Origin: Nematopogon swammerdamellus
Lineage: Eukaryota; Arthropoda; Insecta; Lepidoptera; Adelidae
NCBI GenBank assembly: GCA_946902875.1
Contig: OX336359.1
Coordinates: 4,216,001-4,280,000, forward strand
DNA length: 64,000 bases
Reading direction: 5' to 3'
Position numbers and translations under genes: made by a program. The notes under the pieces were generated by a model. It made no database searches, was not told where the DNA came from, and worked only from the letters and a program-made list of their open reading frames with translations. Positions 17,132 to 28,000 of this stretch are shown here, piece by piece (the stretch's first letter is position 1; each line of letters begins with the position of its first letter).

Positions 17132-17939
17132 TTTTTTTTTTATGGAAACTGACACGGTTGGCTACATCACCTACAACATCCGTGATGTCAGCCCATAACA
17201 CCGGATGAACTTGGTGCCACGTCAGTGCTTCCCTTCGGTCGTGTCGGCTACACTGAACTGGACGGAAAACACAAACTATTTAAATAGCCGTTTCGACCGA
17301 CGTTTCATTCAGTCCGGTGGTATCAACCCGGGCGGGTTAAACCCTACCACCTAGTAATATAAGAAGGGAGTCATATCCCTTAGTCGTCTTTTACGACATA
17401 CACGGGGATAGATAGGGTACCGTGTGGGGTCGGTACCTAAAAAGAATAGCCCCACTGCATCTCTCCCCGTCGCATGTCGTAAAAGTCGACTAAGGGATAA
17501 GAAAATTCGTCAGCCTCGGTAGCTCAGTGGCGCGGTTGGTTAGTCAACTGTTATTAAGCAACGCTGAGCGCGGTCAGTGTTTGGATGGGTGACCGCTCGA
17601 CCGTTGGAGACTGACCGTGGTTCGGATTCCATGTTAAACTGTAGGTCCCTTCCCTTCTTACCTTACTAGGTGGTAGGGTTTATCCCGGCCGGGTTGGTAC
17701 CACCGCACTGAACGAAACGTCGGTCGAAACGGCTATGTAAATAGTTCGTGTTTTCCGTCCAGTTTAGTGTAGCCGACATGAAATGAAGGGAAGCACTGAC
17801 ATGGCACCTAGTTCACCCTGTGTTATGGGCTGACATCACGGATGTTGTAGGTGATGTAGCCAACCGTGTCAGGTTCCATAAAAAAAAAAAAAAAGATGCA
17901 GTGGGGCTTTTCTTTTAAAGTACCGGCCCCACACGGTAC
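17132..17939 (-). mobile_element. SINE-C interrupted by a SINE-CB
   Basis: Reverse SINE-C at 17132-17409 resumes at 17896 (agatgcagtggggctt...ccccacacggtac). Between lies a plus-strand SINE-CB. AGAT appears on both sides of the insert as a possible target duplication. Confidence 0.85.
17413..17895 (+). mobile_element. SINE-CB composite
   Basis: taccgtgtggggtcggtacc head, cgtcagcctcggtagctcag, 5S-like core attaagcaacgctgagcgcg, body, and a 14-base A-run. Nearly the same as the copy at 10431. Confidence 0.88.
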
Positions 17940-18896
17940 AAAAGTCAAGACAATCATATCATTCCAGATTATTTAGGACTTCAACCAGGCCCTAATTGAC
18001 TTGATTCGGGAGATGAATTAATTCGCCTCGGGCTTATTACCATGGTTGTAATGTCATTTTGATAAAGCCTGTAAGGCGTGACTTTTGGGTGTAGCTATAG
18101 CCAATGCTATAGGGGGGTGTGTGCGGCATATGGCCTAGAGCATGAGTAAAATAAAGTCAACCGTTATAATTTGAAATATTTAATTTATCGAGAAAATACG
18201 ACAATTACATGAAAATAATATAAAGTGATCTCAGGGTTTGGTTCATGTCTGTACATATAAAGTGGCTTGCTGCCATAGACTGAAATTTACATATACCTAA
18301 TTTTACCACGCACATTCACCGAATCGTGCCACCAGAAGAAACTTAGCTTGGGCCTTCCGGAGCTCCCGTGGCTGCTATCCGGAAGACGACGGAGAGAGCT
18401 GAAGCCTTCTCTGGTGCCACGATGCGTTGCTTGTCAGCCCCGACGCGGCGCACAGCCGCCTGCCTCGTGACCGAGGTTTCGCGCCACTCGTGCACGAGGA
18501 ATGCGGCCAGGCGAGGCGCAGGGACCGACACCGGATCCCACACAAAGGGACTCGCGGCCCGTTGGTGCAGCTGCACCCGCTCGAGGAACGCGAGCCCAAC
18601 CGTAGACTGCGAGCAGAGCCCGTCAGAAGAAGCTGTCAATGTCGCTTCTTCTATCTGCCGAGCCGCCTTCGTAGGAGCTGCCTCCTCACATTAAAAGTTA
18701 GTTTGCCGACACGCAGAAAGTTGTTTCCCAGAAACGGTTCTCCGGCGCTCTCAGCGCCCCTTGCTCAGATGACTTCGCAGCACCAAAATTCTCCCCTTCA
18801 CATTGTAAATTTTTCGCAGAAGTGACAATTTGCAACGAGCGACGTCCTACGTCACCCGCGCTGGTGGTGCCAACATCACCGCGATACGAATCGGCG
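17940..18896. other. Unassigned sequence left of the first LTR; GC-rich at 18330-18780
   Basis: 18330-18700 is unusually GC-rich, with open frames on both strands (minus: MTASSDGLCSQSTVGLAFLE...). I recognise no domain. It may be the internal 5' part of another LTR element read on the minus strand, since it continues across the CsRn1-type insertion into LTR-like sequence at 23347-23649. Uncertain. Confidence 0.25.
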
Positions 18897-19087
18897 TATA
18901 GCGGAGCGCCATAAACTATTGTACCATAGACACATTTTCAAAATTTAGAACTCTAAGAATTTATCTGTCAATGTTTTTGATTATTATTGTCATCTTGTCT
19001 CGATGTAAAATCTCAAACAAACTGATCTGCAAAATTAATATATTAGAGAGTTCATAAAACGAATCGTGTTTTAGTTCACCCTCTAAA
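18897..19087 (+). repeat. 5' LTR (191 bp)
   Basis: Begins tatagcggagcgccataaac and ends gttcaccctctaaa. By eye identical to 23156-23346. Confidence 0.9.
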
Positions 19088-19088
19088 T

Positions 19089-19100
19089 TGGTGACCCCGA
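19089..19100 (+). other. Primer binding site
   Basis: tggtgaccccga, one base after the LTR. This is complementary to the 3' end of insect tRNA-Trp as recalled. Confidence 0.7.
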
Positions 19101-19111
19101 AACGTGAGAAC

Positions 19112-19951
19112 ATGGATCCGCCGCCACCACCATCGAGCTTGCAACCACTTCCGGACGCAGAACAGCGAGACCGCTCCATCGGTAAGGTCGCCGTGCGCGT
19201 CCCTCCATTCTGGCCGGAGCGACCTACACTCTGGTTCGCCTCATTAGAAGCACAGTTTTACCTCACAGGAATAACGAGGGAAGAAACAAAGTTTCATTAT
19301 ACGGTTGCTCACCTTGACAACAAAAGTGCGTTTGAAGTTGAAGAACTAATAATATCACCACCGGCAGCGGAACCTTACTCTGCTCTCAAAGCAGCACTAA
19401 TAGCGCGCTTCTCTCTGAGCCAGGAGGAGAAAGTTCGCCGTCTTCTCGAGAAAGAAGAGATGGGAGACCGGAAGCCAAGCGCGTTCCTGCGTTACCTACG
19501 CAGCTTAGCCGGCAGCTCCGTCCCCGACCACCTACTAAAAACAATTTGGATGAGTCGACTACCATCTCAAATTCAACTGGTACTAGCCTCACAGAGCGAC
19601 GCCACTATAGAAAATCAGGCTACGCTTGCAGATAAAATAAACGAGATCGTTCAACCATCTTACCTCCAACCATCAGTAGCAACTACTTCTTCTGAGTCTC
19701 ATGTAGCCAGTCTTGAGAAGAAGATGAATGAACTTACACAACAAGTCGCTGCGCTCACTACGTACGTCAAAAATAGGAGCAGAAGTTCCAGTCGAAGTTC
19801 CGATAACCGATCACGATCTCAATCCAGAAACAACAACGCTGACAGCTCCTACTGCTTCTATCACCGCAAATTCGGTAGTAAGGCTAGAAAATGCCAATCA
19901 CCATGCGATTTCAAGCAGAACCATTCGGAAAACAGTCAGAGGGATCATTAG
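19112..19951 (+). CDS. gag: Gag polyprotein of the CsRn1-type element
   Basis: 279 aa from ATG 19112, the first ATG after the PBS, to TAG. The N-terminus is proline-rich, followed by a capsid-like helical part (VRVPPFWPERPTLWFASLEA; FSLSQEEKVRRLLEKEEMGD; KPSAFLRYLRSL; IWMSRLPSQIQLVL). This matches the Ty3/gypsy capsid pattern in which the sequence 'FW...p.lWF...EaqF' opens the domain. The C-terminus is Ser/Arg-rich (SRSSSRSSDNRSRSQSRNNN) and ends with a single C-x2-H-x9-C-x3-C box (CFYHRKFGSKARKCQSPC) instead of the CCHC knuckle. It would form the particle and bind the RNA. It overlaps pol by 61 bp. Confidence 0.85.
   Translation: MDPPPPPSSLQPLPDAEQRDRSIGKVAVRVPPFWPERPTLWFASLEAQFYLTGITREETKFHYTVAHLDNKSAFEVEELIISPPAAEPYSALKAALIARFSLSQEEKVRRLLEKEEMGDRKPSAFLRYLRSLAGSSVPDHLLKTIWMSRLPSQIQLVLASQSDATIENQATLADKINEIVQPSYLQPSVATTSSESHVASLEKKMNELTQQVAALTTYVKNRSRSSSRSSDNRSRSQSRNNNADSSYCFYHRKFGSKARKCQSPCDFKQNHSENSQRDH
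19891..19951 (+). promoter_or_regulatory. Gag-pol overlap, -1 frameshift region
   Basis: Pol lies in the -1 frame relative to gag and overlaps 61 nt. No canonical X XXY YYZ heptamer is seen. GGAAAAC (19927-19933) is the nearest candidate. Confidence 0.45.
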
Positions 19952-22900
19952 AGGCAGTAGATGACCCTTTACCCTCAACTGCCCGCCTATTTATGACAGA
20001 AAAAGACTCAAAACTGCAATATTTGATTGATTCCGGCTCTGACTTATGTGTGTATCCACGTAGACTGATAAGTGGCCGACTGGATACAACATCATACAAC
20101 GTTTTCGCTGCAAACAATACCCCGATCAATACATATGGTATGCGATCCTTTACTCTAAACCTTGGCCTTCGTCGTTCTTTCCATTGGAGATTTCTTGTAG
20201 CAGATGTCTCACGTCCCATCATCGGCGCTGACTTCCTTCTTCACTACGGCCTCGTCATTGACTTGAAAAACCGCCGATTGATAGATCCGCTGACGGGAAT
20301 TTCCTCATATGGACAAACCAATGTACCTGCAGACATCCACAGCATCAAAACCCTCACCTCTTCCACCCCTATCTACCACCTCCTGGAGCAGTTCCCCGCC
20401 CTGACCCTTCCAGAATCCACCCTCAACAACAACAAACACAATGCACGCCACTATATCACAACGACCCCTGGCCCCCCTGTTGCCTGTAAGCCTCGCCGTC
20501 TATCTCCGGAGAAACTTGCCATCGCCAAGCAAACCTTTCAAGACCTTCTCCAGCGAGGTGTCGTGCGTCCATCAAAAAGTGCATGGGCCTCCCCCCTCCA
20601 CATGGTTCCAAAGAAGCCAAGTGGTTGGCGTCCCTGCGGAGACTTCAGGGCCTTGAACTACAGAACAATACCCGACAGGTACCCCCTTCGCCATTTAGAG
20701 GACTTCTCTGCAAACCTTGAAGGTACAACTGTTTACAGTAAGATAGACCTTGTAAACGCCTTCAACCAACTGCCGGTCGCTGAGGAAGATGTGCATAAAA
20801 CCGCACTAACGACTCCGTTTGGTATGTTTGAATTTGTAAAAATGCCATTTGGACTGAGAAATGCAGCTCAAAGTTTTCAGCGCTTTATAGACGAAGCCAC
20901 GAGGGGTCTCGACTTTGCGTTTGCCTATATTGACGATATTCTCGTTGCATCAAAGGACAACGACCAACACATGAATCATCTCAAAATCCTATTTCAACGC
21001 CTCACAGAATTTGGTACTAATATCAACATTAATAAATGCGAATTTTGCGTGCCTGAAATAGAATTCCTTGGATACAAAGTATCGGCTCGTGGTATTCAAC
21101 CTCCTGATGAGAAAGTGAAAGCCATCGTAGACTATACGCTTCCTGTTACCGTAAAATCCCTGCGCAGATTTTTAGGCGCTCTAAACTTTTATAGAAGATT
21201 CATAAAAAATGCTGCGTCTGTTCAAGCAGAACTTCACGAGCTACTCAAGGGCGGCGTCAAAGGTAACACGCCTGTCAAATGGACTTCAAAAGCCGAAATT
21301 GCATTTGAAAACTGCAAGAACATGCTTGCCAACGCAGCTCGTCTAGCACACCCTGATTCATCTGCTGAACTGGCCATTTTCACAGATGCTTCAGACAACG
21401 CTGTCGGAGCCTCACTTCAACAAAGTACCGGATCTGGTTGGCAACCGCTCGCATTTTTTTCAAAAAAGCTTTCGCCTAGCAACTCCAAGTATAGCGCCTA
21501 TGACAAAGAACTTTTGGCCATCTATCTTACTGTCCGATATTTCAGACACTGGCTTGAAGGTCGTCATTTCATAATTTTTACTGACCATAAACCCATAATT
21601 TATGCATTCAAACAAAAACTAGATAAGTGTTCACCGAGGCAGTTTCGACATCTGGAATTCATCGCACAATTCTCTACAGACATACGTCATGTAGAAGGCA
21701 AAGACAATCCTGTCGCTGACGCGCTCTCACGAGTAGATGCCATTACTACACCCGTCAGTATGGAGCAGCTCTCACAAGCGCAAGCTTGCGATTCCGAATT
21801 GCAACAGTTCCTGCAAGATCCGCAGTCTACTTCGTTACAGTTGAAGAAGTTCACCATCCCCAGTACAAACTACACGGTACACTGCGACGTATCTTTTCCT
21901 ACACTCAGACCGTACATTCCGACCAGTCTTCGCAAGCAAGTTTTCCACTCTCTGCACAACCTTGCTCATCCTGGAATAAGAAGTACAACAAAACTCATCA
22001 CAGAAAAGTTCGTGTGGCCAGGCATTCGCAAAGATTGCAACACTTGGGCACGAACTTGTCTACAATGCCAGAGAAGTAAAATAACAAGGCATACCTCATC
22101 TCCACTTGGATCATTCGTTCTTCCGAATTCCCGATTTGATCATATTCACGTGGACCTGGTGGGTCCCCTTCCTATTTCGAATGGATGGCGCTATATTTTA
22201 ACTGTCGTCGACCGATTTTCACGCTGGTCGGAAGCTTTTCCTATTCACAACATAGAAGCTGAGACAGTAGCGCGAAATCTCTTCGCAGGATGGATCAGCC
22301 GCTACGGACTGCCATTACGCATCACGTCTGATCAAGGCCAGCAATTTGAGTCGCAGCTCATGTCAGCTCTATCACGTCTCTGCGGTTTCCAGCGCATTCA
22401 CACCACGGCTTACAATCCGAAGGCAAACGGGCAAGTTGAACGTTTGCATCGGCAGCTAAAAGCAGCTTTGAAATGTCACAATACCGAGAATTGGGCTGAC
22501 GAACTACCAGTTGTGATGATGGGATTCCGTTCTGTTTTCAAGGAAGATATTGGAGCTACTCCTGCGGAAATGGTGTTTGGTCAAAATATCCGATTACCAG
22601 GAGATTTTTTGTCGCCTCAAAAATCTTTAGCAGATCCATCCGAATTTGTAAATAATCTTAAGAAAACTTTCTGTGAACTCACCCCTGTACCAGCATCGCG
22701 ACATTCGAAATCATCAACTACATTCTTCATCCACAAAGACTTATCAACCACATCTCATGTTTTCATCAGACATGATGCAATTCGGAAACCACTTCAATGT
22801 CCCTACGATGGTCCATTTCAAGTCATATCACGCCACCCAAAATTCTTCATCGTTAATGTCTCAGGTCGCAATAAAACAATCTCCATAGATCGTCTCAAAC

Positions 22901-23160
22901 CTGCATACATTCTTTCTGAAGATACACCTCAACAGCCAGTTTCGGTTACGCCATCTAATTGCATCATGCCTCCTCCATCAAGTTCATCTTCTCCTACTCC
23001 TATTCTTATGCATCCTAATGCCGCTTCAGCGACCCCTACTCATGCCACTTGCACACGCAGTGGTCGTCACGTTCATTTTCCACAACATTTTCGTTCGTTC
23101 GTTCATTCATTCGATACAAACAAAGCGATAGGATCCATCTCCGAAGGGGGAGTTATATAG
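19891..23160 (+). CDS. pol: Pol polyprotein (PR-RT-RNaseH-IN) of the CsRn1-type element
   Basis: 1089 codons from the first in-frame ATG; translation probably enters by -1 frameshift from gag. Order: aspartic protease (YLIDSGSDLCVYPR), reverse transcriptase (VVRPSKSAWASPLHMVPKK; FGLRNAAQSFQRFID; FAYIDDILVAS, the YIDD box), RNase H (AIFTDASDNAVGASL; DKELLAIY; FTDHKPI), integrase zinc finger (HNLAHPGI...CLQCQR) and integrase core with D-D-E (HIHVDLVGPLP; ITSDQGQQFE; NGQVERLHRQ). The stop codon TAG lies within the first bases of the 3' LTR. There is no env. All active-site motifs are intact, so this copy may be autonomous. Confidence 0.9.
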   Translation: MPITMRFQAEPFGKQSEGSLEAVDDPLPSTARLFMTEKDSKLQYLIDSGSDLCVYPRRLISGRLDTTSYNVFAANNTPINTYGMRSFTLNLGLRRSFHWRFLVADVSRPIIGADFLLHYGLVIDLKNRRLIDPLTGISSYGQTNVPADIHSIKTLTSSTPIYHLLEQFPALTLPESTLNNNKHNARHYITTTPGPPVACKPRRLSPEKLAIAKQTFQDLLQRGVVRPSKSAWASPLHMVPKKPSGWRPCGDFRALNYRTIPDRYPLRHLEDFSANLEGTTVYSKIDLVNAFNQLPVAEEDVHKTALTTPFGMFEFVKMPFGLRNAAQSFQRFIDEATRGLDFAFAYIDDILVASKDNDQHMNHLKILFQRLTEFGTNININKCEFCVPEIEFLGYKVSARGIQPPDEKVKAIVDYTLPVTVKSLRRFLGALNFYRRFIKNAASVQAELHELLKGGVKGNTPVKWTSKAEIAFENCKNMLANAARLAHPDSSAELAIFTDASDNAVGASLQQSTGSGWQPLAFFSKKLSPSNSKYSAYDKELLAIYLTVRYFRHWLEGRHFIIFTDHKPIIYAFKQKLDKCSPRQFRHLEFIAQFSTDIRHVEGKDNPVADALSRVDAITTPVSMEQLSQAQACDSELQQFLQDPQSTSLQLKKFTIPSTNYTVHCDVSFPTLRPYIPTSLRKQVFHSLHNLAHPGIRSTTKLITEKFVWPGIRKDCNTWARTCLQCQRSKITRHTSSPLGSFVLPNSRFDHIHVDLVGPLPISNGWRYILTVVDRFSRWSEAFPIHNIEAETVARNLFAGWISRYGLPLRITSDQGQQFESQLMSALSRLCGFQRIHTTAYNPKANGQVERLHRQLKAALKCHNTENWADELPVVMMGFRSVFKEDIGATPAEMVFGQNIRLPGDFLSPQKSLADPSEFVNNLKKTFCELTPVPASRHSKSSTTFFIHKDLSTTSHVFIRHDAIRKPLQCPYDGPFQVISRHPKFFIVNVSGRNKTISIDRLKPAYILSEDTPQQPVSVTPSNCIMPPPSSSSSPTPILMHPNAASATPTHATCTRSGRHVHFPQHFRSFVHSFDTNKAIGSISEGGVI
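23143..23152 (+). other. Polypurine tract
   Basis: gaagggggag directly before the 3' LTR and inside the last pol codons. It would prime plus-strand DNA. Confidence 0.75.
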
Positions 23161-23346
23161 CGGAGCGCCATAAACTATTGTACCATAGACACATTTTCAA
23201 AATTTAGAACTCTAAGAATTTATCTGTCAATGTTTTTGATTATTATTGTCATCTTGTCTCGATGTAAAATCTCAAACAAACTGATCTGCAAAATTAATAT
23301 ATTAGAGAGTTCATAAAACGAATCGTGTTTTAGTTCACCCTCTAAA
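23156..23346 (+). repeat. 3' LTR (191 bp)
   Basis: Identical to the 5' LTR by eye. Followed by GGCG. Confidence 0.9.
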
Positions 23347-23649
23347 GGCGCATTAAAACTCACTCGACTTTCTCTCGATGTAAAATACAGTTTTAGACCG
23401 TTTCAGGCTTCGATAACTTATCGCGGAGAATCCACTCTGCACTACATCGTGATAGAAGGCTTAATTTATTTTATTTAACCCCGTTAAAATTATTATTTAC
23501 GCCATTAGGGAATATAATAGCGCCTTGCGTCAACCACAACCTGGCTACACCGGCTCTAACCTTGTCGTCATCGTTCCTTTCTATGGGACGTCCAAGGTCT
23601 TTGACCATATTTAAGGCCGGTGTAGACGATCGTGGTTCACGGCGTTACA
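23347..23649 (-). repeat. 3' LTR of the second gypsy element (outer end uncertain)
   Basis: On the minus strand it starts tgtaacgccgtgaaccacga at 23649 and contains AATAAA-like signals around 23465-23480. About 100 bp match the right-hand copy (28308-28427). How far it runs to the left is unclear; the CsRn1-type element may have landed in or next to it. Confidence 0.6.
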
Positions 23650-25066
23650 ATACTCCCCCGGCCCCTCTAGATTTTCCGACCGCAGGAGGAAAATCTTCAA
23701 CTGCTTCGCTTTAAATTAGACCTTCATGAACGCGATTATTCTCTTCTTACATCCTATCTCTCATACTTCACGCAAACGAAGCGCATATCCTTTCACTATC
23801 CTCATACATACTTCATCTAACATGCTTCGACTAGAGGATACAAATCTACCTAAAGTCTTACCCTTACAAGCCACGAGACAAGCATATCTATGATAGCTTG
23901 GCTCAAAATGTGTCACGAAGCCAAATTTAAATCAAAACAATCCTCCCTAAATCGAACAAATTGTGTTAAAAAATTTCGTCATCAAACTTGAAAAACGCAA
24001 ACCAACCGACCTTCATAATACAATATAAACAATAACACATCTACCTTAATACACCTTGGTTTAAATAAACCATTAACATATAATTAAGAACAGGTCTCAT
24101 AAAGTCGTAATTCATTACACACTAACTCCATCTATCTACCTTATTGTCAAACAGTATATATATACGTAGTACGCCTTAGTTAAGTATAACCGCGGCCCCC
24201 TGTTTGCCTGGCGGTCATGCCAGACAAACTACTACTACATGGGCAAGGCTCTTCCTCTCCCATGTTTTTCAAAAATCTTCACTTCATACAGTATATATTC
24301 GTAGTACACCTTAGTTATGAATAACCTCGGCCCCCTGTTTGCCTGGCGGTCATGCCAGACAAACTACTACCACATGGGCAAGGCTCTTCCTCTCCCATGT
24401 TTTTCAAACATTTTCCCAACATACAATATATCCGTAGTACACCTTAGTTATGAATAACCTCGGCCCCCTGTTTGCCTGGCGGTCATGCCAGACAAACTAC
24501 TACTACATGGGCAAGGCTCTTCCTCTCCCATGTTTCCCAACAGATAAATAGTACACAATATCCTAACTACCGGAAGCTGGCTCGGGCTGTTGCCGTCAAA
24601 GGTTCCATGGGTTGGCTACACATTTAGGCTTTATTATTTTTATTTGACAGTTGTGAGCCGCTGTCATGTGGTATAGGCTTTTTATTTTTACCTAGGTTAC
24701 GATCCGCCTAGGAGCGTTGGCTTTGAGTCGCCACCCGCTTATGCCAAGCCGCAGCTTCAGCCCTGACGACTCCAGCACCGAGTCTGCCTCCCCCCACTTC
24801 CGTCCTATCACAAATGAAATAATAAAAATAAACACCTTTAACTTACCTACATACTAATATGTATGTGGTATGTGGTGGACTGGTTGAGTTACTTATCTAA
24901 TAGTATGGGTAACTCGCCAGAACAATAAAATTAACCTCCACCTAATTCCTACTCCCTAACTAGCCTAATCTATATGTTACCCATGTATACTATTTAAAAG
25001 AAAAAAAAAATTAATAGATAATTTCAAAAGTTGAATTTATTTCTGTTATATTTGCAAGGTAAAAGT
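23650..25066 (-). other. 3' noncoding part of the second gypsy element
   Basis: Lies between the pol stop and the 3' LTR. A purine tract (ccgggggagtatt on the minus strand) abuts the LTR at 23650-23665. Contains a three-unit tandem repeat (24152-24545). No second ORF such as env is seen. Confidence 0.6.
24152..24545 (-). repeat. Three tandem units of about 136 bp with conserved hairpins
   Basis: Units start at 24152, 24289 and 24424. Each carries gtttgcctggcggtcatgcc/agacaaac, which folds as TTTGcCTGGC / GCCAGaCAAA, and catggg...cccatg. Changes between units mostly avoid these stems. Confidence 0.88.
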
Positions 25067-28000
25067 TTATTTAAAATCTTTTATGTGCCAGCGGCCCAAA
25101 TTTTTACCTGCCATATCTACTAGCTCATATACCAAAGGTGAAAGTTTTGCAACTATTTTGCACTTTATATATTTGGGAGCTAACTTGGAACTGTAAAACT
25201 TTGCTGCGTCACTTTGGTACTGTGTCTTCTTCCAGATCAGATCTCCCTCGTTATATTCGCAATTCCTACGACGCAAATTATATCTCGCAGCGTTTTGTGA
25301 GTGGGACTGCCATAGTCTAGACTGTACCTCTGTAAAAATTTTTGATAGGTATCCTGTGTTCTCGGCATATACATTTCTTGGTGCAAAAATAAAATCGGTG
25401 TCATTATTGTTTTCTAAATAATGAGAACCACATATTACTAGTTCTCTTCCATATACCAGAAACGATGGTGTGAACCCAGTGACTTCGTTCACTGAATTAT
25501 TCACTGCAAATTGAATTTTTTTTAAGTTTTTATCCCAATTTCTGTGATTGTCATCAATAAAAGTGGAAACTGCTACCATTATTGTTTTATTATACCTTTC
25601 CACTGTGTTTACCTGAGGGGTGTATTTGGGTGTAAAATGCATGTTTGGGATATTATATTTAGTGAATAGTTGCTGTAAGTCAGCTGAAATGAACTGGCTG
25701 CCGTTGTCTGAAATTATTGTTTGTGGCACACCATGTATTAAAAACACATCTTGCTCCATATGTTTATTTATTAATTTGCCCGTAGCCTTACGAAGAGGTA
25801 CGAGAATGCAAAATTTTGAAAAACAACACGTGATAACCAACAAAAATGTATACTGATTCATAGTTCTGGGTAAGGGACCCACTAAATCTATAGATATTAT
25901 TTGAAAGGGGCGAGAACAGTCCTTAGGCCTGCCCATTAAACCTGCCGGAGCTTGCGTTGAGTGCTTATATGCTTGGCACTTATCGCATTCCGTTACGTAT
26001 GTAGCTACATCTCTAAACATATTGGGCCAATAATAATTCAAACATAATCTTTTATGCGTTTTGAAAACCCCAAAGTGACCCGCTACTGGTTCCGCGTGGT
26101 TCTCCTTAATAACTTCATCTCTGAACTCCTGTGGAACGCATTGTTTCCATTCGAACTCCGAACATAACCTATTCTTTCCTTTGCAACGTCTGTACAGTTT
26201 ATCATTTAATATAGAATAGTTTATATACGATGTGGGTTTAAGTTGACACCCTTCCACCGTTTTTAGATACCACTCGTCGTTAGTGGTAGATATATTGACA
26301 GCTGCGACTGGCACAGAGCGTGACAGAATGTCTGGTATAACATTGTCTGCACCTTTTCTGTGTTTTATTACAAAGTTGAAAGAAGATAGTCTAACACACC
26401 ACCTAGCCAATCTACCTGTTGGGTTGGATAGGTTCAGAAACCATTGTAGAGCCGCATGATCCGTGTAGACTATAAATTGTTTCCCATTGTCTAGATAACA
26501 CCGCCAGTGTTCCAGGGCCGTGAGGACACCTAAGGTTTCCCTCTCTGTTATGGAGTAGTTCCTCTGCTGAGGAGTAAGCGACTTACTCATATAGGCCACT
26601 GGATGCTCGACGTCGTCTATGGTCTGTGAGAGAAAACCACCCGTACCATAGTCGCTCGCATCAGCGTGAACCTCAAACGGTAGTTCAAAATTCGGACATG
26701 ACAACACTGGAGCTGTGACTAGGGCGTTCTTGAGTGCGTTGAAAGCCACGTCCGCCTCTTCGGTCCACAGAAACTTTGGACATTTTTTCGGCGACGTGAT
26801 GACATTTAACGGTGCCGCTAGTGTGCTGAAATTTTGTACGAACCTCCTGTACCAACTAGCCGTTCCTAAAAATCTCTTTACTTCCTTCCTGCTGGTTGGG
26901 ACCGGAATGTCCAAAATAGCCTTCAGCTTCTCCGGATCTGTGCGTAGTCCTTGCTCGTTAACAACATAACCTAGATACTTAAGCTCCTTTCTAAAAAAAC
27001 AACATTTCTTTAAATTTATAGTTAGACCTGCATTTTTCAATTTAATAAAAACTTTTTCCAACAACGAAACATGTTCCCTAAATGTGCGGCTCACTATTAT
27101 TAAATCATCTACAAAAACAAAAACTTTAAATTCGAATTCCTGACCAAAAATCGAGTCCATCAACCTTTGCTGGCTTGCCGGCGCGTTACACAGGCCGAAC
27201 GCCGTCACTTTATATCGCAACATTCCGCGACCCGGAACGAAGAAAGCCGTCTTGCAGCGGTCCTCCTCCGCTATCGGGATCTGGTGAAAAGATTTAGCAA
27301 GATCTATGCTAGATAGGAAATAAGCGTCACGTAGATTGTCCAAGATGTCTGACATATAAGGTAAACTATAGGCGTCTTTTATGGTGACCGCGTTTAACTT
27401 TCTACTATCTAAACACATTCTCATTTCGCCATTCTTTTTCGGTGTGAGCAGAACCGGATTGGCCCACTCCGACTCACAATATTCAAGTACATCTAACTCA
27501 AGCAATTTATCTACCTCTTCGCATAACAATCTACGCTTTTCGGGTGACATTCGGTAATAACGTTGTTTAATTGGTGAAGCGTCACCCGTTTTTATATTGT
27601 GCGTTACTAATGTTGTTCTACCTAAGCCTTTTTCTTCATCAGAAATTTTTACAAAATTATTAATTACATTTGTCGCAGCTTCCTTCTCCGTCATAGTTAG
27701 ATCGTCGAAGCCACGCACATGTGGTTCGACGTTGGATATTGTACAATTCGAGTTTACTGCACAGACATTATTTGTTATACAATTTTTAAATAATCCAGGT
27801 ACTAGTTCGAACTTTGACCAGAAGTCCACACCTAAAATTAATGAAGTCGTGATTCCAGGAATCACGTAACACCTTATCTCACAAGTAACATTTTTATATG
27901 TCATGGGTAACACCATGTAACCTACACTATATATATCAGAGCCATTGGCAACAGTAACTCTTAACGATGGGTCTCGTACCATATGGTACCCATTGTTTAA

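Larger units (their letters stand above)
18893..23350 (+). mobile_element. Complete Ty3/gypsy LTR retrotransposon, CsRn1/Kabuki type
   Basis: Two identical 191-bp LTRs, a 4-bp duplication GGCG on each side (18893-18896 and 23347-23350), PBS, gag, pol in the -1 frame and PPT are all present with no stops. The PBS tggtgaccccga fits tRNA-Trp, and the Gag box is C-x2-H-x9-C-x3-C; both are hallmarks of the CsRn1 clade. Identical LTRs indicate very recent insertion. Confidence 0.85.

Noticed and set aside
18343..18694. GC-rich open frames on both strands as a host gene
   Set aside because: No recognised domain, frames on both strands explained by GC content, and position between LTRs suggests retroelement sequence.
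19088..19112. Gag start at the non-ATG codon directly after the LTR
   Set aside because: This segment is the primer binding site; ATG 19112 is the first normal start.
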